A stretch of DNA of 64,000 bases from Sipunculus nudus. Lineage: Eukaryota; Annelida; Sipuncula; Golfingiida; Sipunculidae. The stretch spans positions 97,710,330 through 97,774,329 of the forward strand of contig CM049307.1 of NCBI GenBank assembly GCA_026874595.1. The letters run 5' to 3'. The translations under genes were made by a program, and so were the position numbers. Each line of letters opens with the position of its first letter. Position 1 is the stretch's first letter. The notes beneath the pieces were generated by a model. It saw only the letters and a program-made list of their open reading frames with translations. It was not told the DNA's origin and did no database searches. This document shows positions 59,087 through 64,000 of this stretch, in pieces.

Positions 59087-60010
59087 ACGGAAGCTGGGCC
59101 TACTGATACAGCAGCGGGAGGTGTGCAGGATTGGGAGATCAAGCTATCAGGCAGATGGTCGAGTAATGCTTATGATAAATACATGCTCTTGTCAATGTTG
59201 TCAGTGGTTTCGCGGGACGGGTGGCTTTAAAACATAAGTTAAGCTCGGCCCCATTCAGGGGTTAACATTTGAACCTCTTCAAAGAGTCCGTTTACTAAAT
59301 TGCGCCATCGATTTGGCGTTCGTTCAAACAGCCGACTGATGGCCTTTGATATTTGGCCGAATTGTAAGATTGGGTTAGAAATTTAGGATCATATTATGGC
59401 CCACACTGCCTTCCTTGTTGTGTTTTTTTTTAAATAGAAGCGTTAAGCTTCCATATCAAAGACCAAAATCAGAGTACCGAGACCGCCCAGAACGTTCCCT
59501 GTCACCTCTTCATTGTATTATACTGTAGAAATTGAAATTTTCGCGAGCATGTAATTTCGTGAGGTATTCTTGATTCGTGAAAATTAAATGCTCGCAAAAA
59601 TTACAAATCGTACTATAAATACTCCCGGAAATTAGCATTCCCAGTGCAAGAATGTGAGGTTCAATTTATCTGGACCTTTGAGATTGAATCTATGTATATA
59701 AGTTCAGTGAGAAGCACGTTTTTATTATCATCAAAAACAAACACAAACGTATTTACAAGTCTGCATCTAGGTGTAGTGTCAACGAGAACTGAAATCTTTG
59801 AACAAAAATACAAAACTGAGCTCATAAAAATTTAAAATATACCACAATGGTCATTAAGCACATAACATTAATAGAAACAGGATGAAACATGTTGGAGTTC
59901 ACATAATAAAGTTTATGCGTAACTGTGTAAGTAACTTCGGCCGTTATGAAAAGCCGATAATTAGTTCTCCTCCCGGAGTAGTTATTGCGAGGGCATTGTT
60001 TGAACACTGA
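58098..60010. other. No recognised gene; poly-G and (GA)n tracts
   Basis: Non-coding. Poly-G at 58750-58764 and (GA)n at 59039-59085 are the only clear structures. Short ORFs (up to about 85 codons) lack family signatures. Confidence 0.4.
59039..59085 (+). repeat. (GA)n microsatellite
   Basis: About 46 bases of GA dinucleotides. Confidence 0.97.
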
Positions 60011-60772
60011 TTATACAATCAATGCCTTGATAAGCATGTAAATAATATTTGTAGTTTGGCTTTTTACCACCTGCTTAATATAGCTAGGATAAAGGGTTTC
60101 CTAACTCAAGATTCACAAATAACATTAATTCATGCGTTCATCAGTTCAAGGATTGACTGTTCCAACTCTTTGCTATGTGGTCTTCCTAGCAAGTTACTGG
60201 ACCGGCTTCAGAGAGTGCAGAATGCAGCTGCTAGGCTTGTAACTGGTGCCAAGAAGCGCGACCACATTACACCTATACTTAAAGAACTCCATTGGCTCCC
60301 GGTGCGACAGCGCATTGATTTTAAAATTTTATTATTAGTATACAAAGCCATAAATGTTCAATCGCCTATTTACATTAGGATCCTCTTAACTTTTTATGTT
60401 CCAGTCAGGCAGCTTAGGTCATCTGACCAAGGGCTTTTAGTGATTCCTAAAGCACGAAGTGAGATGTGTGGTTCGAGAGCTTTCTCAGCTGTGGCACCAA
60501 GATTGTGGAATGAACTTCCGCACTCAATCAGAGCTTCACCATCTTTAGCTTCTTTTAAAAGAAATCTTAAAACTTACCTTTTTATATTAGCTTTTGGTAG
60601 TTCTTAGGAATTAGGGTTTAACTTTTAGGAAACTTTGTTTTAGTAGGAATCTACATTTTATGTTTTAGAAAAACTGTGCTTTGTGTCTTGTAAAGCGCTT
60701 TTGATAACTATTTTGTTGAATTAGCGCTATATAAATTAAATATATTATATTATTATTATTAAGACACCCTAC
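60011..60772 (+). mobile_element. CR1/L2-like LINE, 3' fragment
   Basis: Begins inside the RT coding region and ends with a typical CR1/L2-type tail: AAAGCGCTTTTGATAAC, then TAGCGCTATATAAATT and (TTA)n. The 5' boundary is only approximate, placed where the protein similarity starts. It is unrelated to the LINE at 18122 (different C-terminus and tail), so two LINE lineages are present in the window. Confidence 0.85.
60029..60607 (+). pseudogene. CR1/L2-like reverse transcriptase C-terminal fragment
   Basis: Open in one frame from 60011 to TAG 60605-60607. The translation starts with a DKHVNNIC...FYHLLNIARIK block and continues through RLQRVQNAAARLVTGA, HITPILKELHWLPVRQRIDF, KILLLVYKAIN, LRSSDQGLLVIPKARSE, APRLWNELPHSIR and SLASFKRNLKTYLF. 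This succession is highly characteristic of the C-terminal part of CR1/L2-group LINE proteins, downstream of the RT active site. The catalytic core is absent, so the copy is a 5'-truncated dead fragment, though its frame is intact. No ATG is required or expected. Confidence 0.9.
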
Positions 60773-61111
60773 ACACTGCCCCATACAAATTTAAATGCAT
60801 AACTGACCTACGCAATCATCCATAACGAAGCTTGGCCTTCGTTGACGTATATTTTCATTCTCAATTTATTTTTTTTGTTGAAAAAATCTTACCACAAGCA
60901 ATTAGCGAAAAATACATGCTTGCGAATAATCTGACCTTGCCAAATTGAATGTTCTACAGTAGTACTCTCGAGTCTGAGGAAATGTCATATATATTCTTTG
61001 CAATACGTCTGCACAGCAGTGTGCCTTTTAAGAACTGACGACTGACCTCTCTGATACAAGTGACACATGGGGTGCTGGACTGTACCAACAACGAAGATTC
61101 TTATACTTCAC
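60773..61111. other. No recognised feature
   Basis: Non-coding sequence between the LINE fragment and the 66-bp array. Confidence 0.4.
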
Positions 61112-63260
61112 AGGACAGTGTCCTTTGCTCTTCTGAGACACATTCGTCGGAACTAGCTGCCGGCGGTCCTTACTGTCCTGTGACAATGTTCTCCTGTCCT
61201 GAGACACATTCGTCTGCACTAGCTGTCGGCGGTCCTTACTGTCTTGTGATAGTGTTCTCCTGTCCTGAGACACATTCGTCTGCACCAGCTGCCGGCGGTC
61301 CTTACTATCTTGTGATAGTGTTCTCCTGTCCTGAGACACATTCGTCTGCACCAGCTGCCGGGGGTCCTTACTGTCTTGTGATAGTGTTCTCCTGTCCTGA
61401 GACACATTCGTCTGCACTAGCTGCCGGCGGTCCTTACTGTCCTGTGATAGTGTTCTACTGTCCTGAGACACATTCGTCTGCACTAGCTGCCGGCGGTCCT
61501 TACTGTCCTGTGATAGTGTTCTACTGTCCTGAGACACATTCGTCTGCACTAGCTGCCGGCGGTCCTTACTGTCTTGTGATAGTGTTCCCCTGTCCTGAGA
61601 CACATTCGTCTGCACTAGCTGCCGGCGGTCCTTACTGTCCTGTGATAATGTTCTCCTGTCCTGAGACACATTCGTCTGCACTAGCTGCCGGCGGCCCTTA
61701 TTGTCCTGTGATAATGTTCTCCTATCCTGAGACTCATTCGTCTACACTAGCTGCCGGCGGTCCTTACTGTCCTGTGATAATGTTCTCCCGTCCTGAGACA
61801 CATTCGTCTGCACTAGCTGCCGGCGGTCCTTACTGTCCTGTGATAAGGTTTCCACTGTCCTGAGACACATTCGTCTGCACTAGCTGTCGGCGGTCCTTAC
61901 TGTCCTGTAATAATGTTCTCCTATCCTGAGACACATTCGTCTGCACTAGCTGCCGGCGGTCCTTACTGTCCTGTGATAATGTTCTCCTGTCCTGAGACAC
62001 ATTCGTCTGCACTAGCTGCCGGCGGTCCTTACAGTCCTGTGATAATGTTCTCCTGTCCTGAGACACATTCGTCTGCACTAGCTGCCGGCGGTCCTTACAG
62101 TCCTGTGATAATGTTCTCCTGTCCTGAGACACATTCGTCTGCACCAGCTGCCGGGGGTCCTTACTGTCTTGTGATAGTGTTCTCCTGTCCTGAGACACAT
62201 TCGTCTGCACTAGCTGCCGGCGGTCCTTACTGTCCTGTGATAGTGTTCTACTGTCCTGAGACACATTCGTCTGCACTAGCTGCCGGCGGTCCTTACTGTC
62301 CTGTGATAGTGTTCTACTGTCCTGAGACACATTCGTCTGCACTAGCTGCCGGCGAACCTTACTGTCTTGTGATAGTGTTCTCCTGTCCTGAGACACATTC
62401 GTCTGCACTAGCTGCCGGCGGTCCTTACTGTCCTGTGATAATGTTCTCCTGTCCTGAGACACATTCGTCTGCACTAGCTGCCGGCGGCCCTTATTGTCCT
62501 GTGATAATGTTCTCCTATCCTGAGACTCATTCGTCTACACTAGCTGCCGGCGGTCCTTACTGTCCTGTGATAATGTTCTCCCGTCCTGAGACACATTCGT
62601 CTGCACTAGCTGCCGGCGGTCCTTACTGTCCTGTGATAATGTTTCCACTGTCCTGAGACACATTCGTCTGCACTAGCTGTCGGCGGTCCTTACTGTCCTG
62701 TGATAATGTTCTCCTATCCTGAGACACATTCGTCTGCACTAGCTGCCGGCGGTCCTTACTGTCCTGTGATAATGTTCTCCTGTCCTGAGACACATTCGTC
62801 TGCACTAGCTGCCGGCGGTCCTTACAGTCCAGTGATAATGTTCTCCTGTCCTGAGACACATTCGTCTGCACTAGCTGCCGGGGGTCCTTACTGTCCTGTG
62901 ATAGTGTTCTCCTGTCCTGAGACACATTTGTCTGCACTAGCTGCCGGCGGTCCTTACTGTCCTGTGATAATGTTATCCTGTCCTGAGACACATTCGTTTG
63001 CACTAGCTGCCGGCGGTCCTTAATGTCCTGTGATAATGTTCTCCTGTCCTGAGACACATTCGTCTGCACTAGCTGCCGGCGGTCCTTACTGTCCTGTGAT
63101 AGTGTTCTCCTGTCCTGAGACACATTCGTCGGAACTAGCTGCCGGCGGTCCTTACTGTCCTGTGATAATGTTCTCCCGTCGTGAGACACATTCGTCTGCA
63201 CTAGCTGCCGGCGGTCCTTACTGTCTTGTGATAGTGTTCTCCTGTCCTGAGACATCAACA
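61112..63260 (+). repeat. 66-bp minisatellite, about 33 units, with a 12-monomer higher-order repeat
   Basis: The unit contains GTCCTGAGACACATTCGTCT, GCACTAGCTGCCGGCGGTCC and TTACTGTCCTGTGATAATGT TCTCCT. A 67-base variant monomer (GTTTCCACTGTCC in place of GTTCTCCTGTCC) occurs at 61848 and 62641, 793 bases apart (eleven 66-bp units plus one 67-bp unit), and the order of variant units between them is conserved. Because 66 is a multiple of three, both strands stay open for over 200 codons (22-residue protein repeats). I judge this a by-product and not a gene. Confidence 0.95.
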
Positions 63261-64000
63261 GGGTGGATACTACTATCCTGCTGTCCAGCAACACAGAACG
63301 TACATAGCAGTGTCTTCTGCTGTCCTGAGACACTGTCCCGCCGTCCTGCTGTCCTATGATTCTTCTGCATATAAAGGACGGACAGTGTCCTCTGATGTCC
63401 TGAGTTAATCACGGCCTGTCTTTTAGTGAGATAGAAGCTGGAGACAATGTCCAGCTTTCGCGAGACTCAAATTTCAAGTGTCCTGGTGTTCAGCTGTATT
63501 GTAGCATACAAAGTACGGAACAGTTGCAAAATTGCGAGTCTGTTAATCAATGTCCTTCAACTCTCAGATCTTTTTAGATAATCTGGATCATGATATTAAG
63601 TTTTAAATTGAAAAGACTCTTTACCATCGTGATTATTTCTTTATTGTAGCCCAGGGTCAATGTCATTCACTGGTATTAGGCCGTCTTTGTTCTGGAGCTG
63701 ACCTATGATGGAGTTGATGAACCGTGACAAACATTACCTCTGTAGACGTGTACACGACTTCGTTTGATTAGACCCGTGGTGGAGTCGGGGCCTCTGATTA
63801 CCTCCTGTTTATTATTTTTTTTTTAATTATTTATTCAATATCCATATATGTTTATGAAGTCTTTTTTACTTATTTTATCATTCATTTCAAATAATCCTCA
63901 AATCGGAACATTTATTTATAACATATAATATATTTAAACCAACGGTTTCCATTTGCATTGCCATTAACATGATCATTCATTACATCAAACTAAGGCATAA
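63261..64000 (+). repeat. Dispersed element 'E' flank, copy 2, with single-copy equivalents of the array units
   Basis: AACGTACATAG (63296) followed by CTGTCCTGAGAC matches the anchor at 7734-7772. Positions 63431-63507 (GACAATGTCCAGC.TTCGCGAGAC, CAAATTTCAAGTGTCCTGGT) correspond to one 73-bp unit. Then 63508-63960 matches 8881-9330. The window ends within or just after this element. Non-coding. Confidence 0.7.

Noticed and set aside
61028-63359. Long ORFs on both strands (more than 200 codons) encoding 22-residue repeats
   Set aside because: They coincide exactly with a 66-bp tandem array whose period is a multiple of three. Both strands are open at once, there is no signal peptide or flanking exon structure, and the 67-bp monomer breaks the frame once per block.

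Overview
The window is AT-rich, repeat-dense eukaryotic (metazoan) DNA. It has spliced exons with GT-AG boundaries, introns of several kilobases, APE-type LINE fragments, many short non-autonomous transposons, and long minisatellite and microsatellite arrays. A secreted C-type lectin with a cysteine-rich, PAN/apple-like N-terminal exon, together with the repeat style (rolling-circle-like elements with internal tandem repeats, elements ending in GGCGGAGGT), suggests a lophotrochozoan, most likely a bivalve mollusc. That assignment is inference; no species marker is present.

Only one host gene can be supported. It is a four-exon C-type lectin on the + strand: signal peptide exon 25395-25434, PAN-like exon 28094-28342, first half of the CTLD 32958-33167, second half 37654-37871. 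All three introns are phase 1. The last exon carries an in-frame TAA at 37779-37781. Beyond it the same frame continues through recognisable CTLD C-terminal sequence to a second stop at 37869-37871, so this allele is either a pseudogene or encodes a truncated lectin.

Layout. 1-330: CATA microsatellite. 330-6500: repeat segment A, interrupted by a Helentron-like element (HR1) and carrying a probable solo LTR. 7.2-9.4 kb: dispersed element with a 73-bp minisatellite. 9.9-11.6 kb: 23-bp minisatellite with a higher-order repeat. 13-15.1 kb: a terminal-inverted-repeat element split by a second Helentron-like copy (HR2). 16.1-22.6 kb: repeat segment B (a diverged copy of segment A) with a 28-bp minisatellite, a third Helentron-like copy (HR3), and a 5'-truncated LINE inserted into HR3 with a clear target-site duplication. 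23.8-24.4 kb: a MITE with 41-bp perfect inverted repeats. 25.4-38.1 kb: the lectin gene, with a hammerhead-ribozyme-like sequence on the minus strand of intron 2 (31237-31293). 38-50 kb: mostly unrecognised sequence with a 40-bp array at 44.3-45.2 kb. 50.3-54.2 kb: 130-bp array. 55.5-55.9 kb: second copy of the 7.2-kb element head. 60-60.8 kb: CR1/L2-like LINE 3' end. 61.1-63.3 kb: 66-bp array with a 12-monomer higher-order repeat. 63.3-64 kb: a copy of the flank that follows the 73-bp array.

The strongest observations are: (i) the hammerhead ribozyme fold; (ii) the three-copy rolling-circle-like family whose 3' palindrome shows compensatory change; (iii) two cases where a minisatellite unit that is single in one element copy is expanded many-fold in the other; (iv) the premature stop in the lectin. 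Most open reading frames in the window are by-products of repeats and are not annotated as genes.
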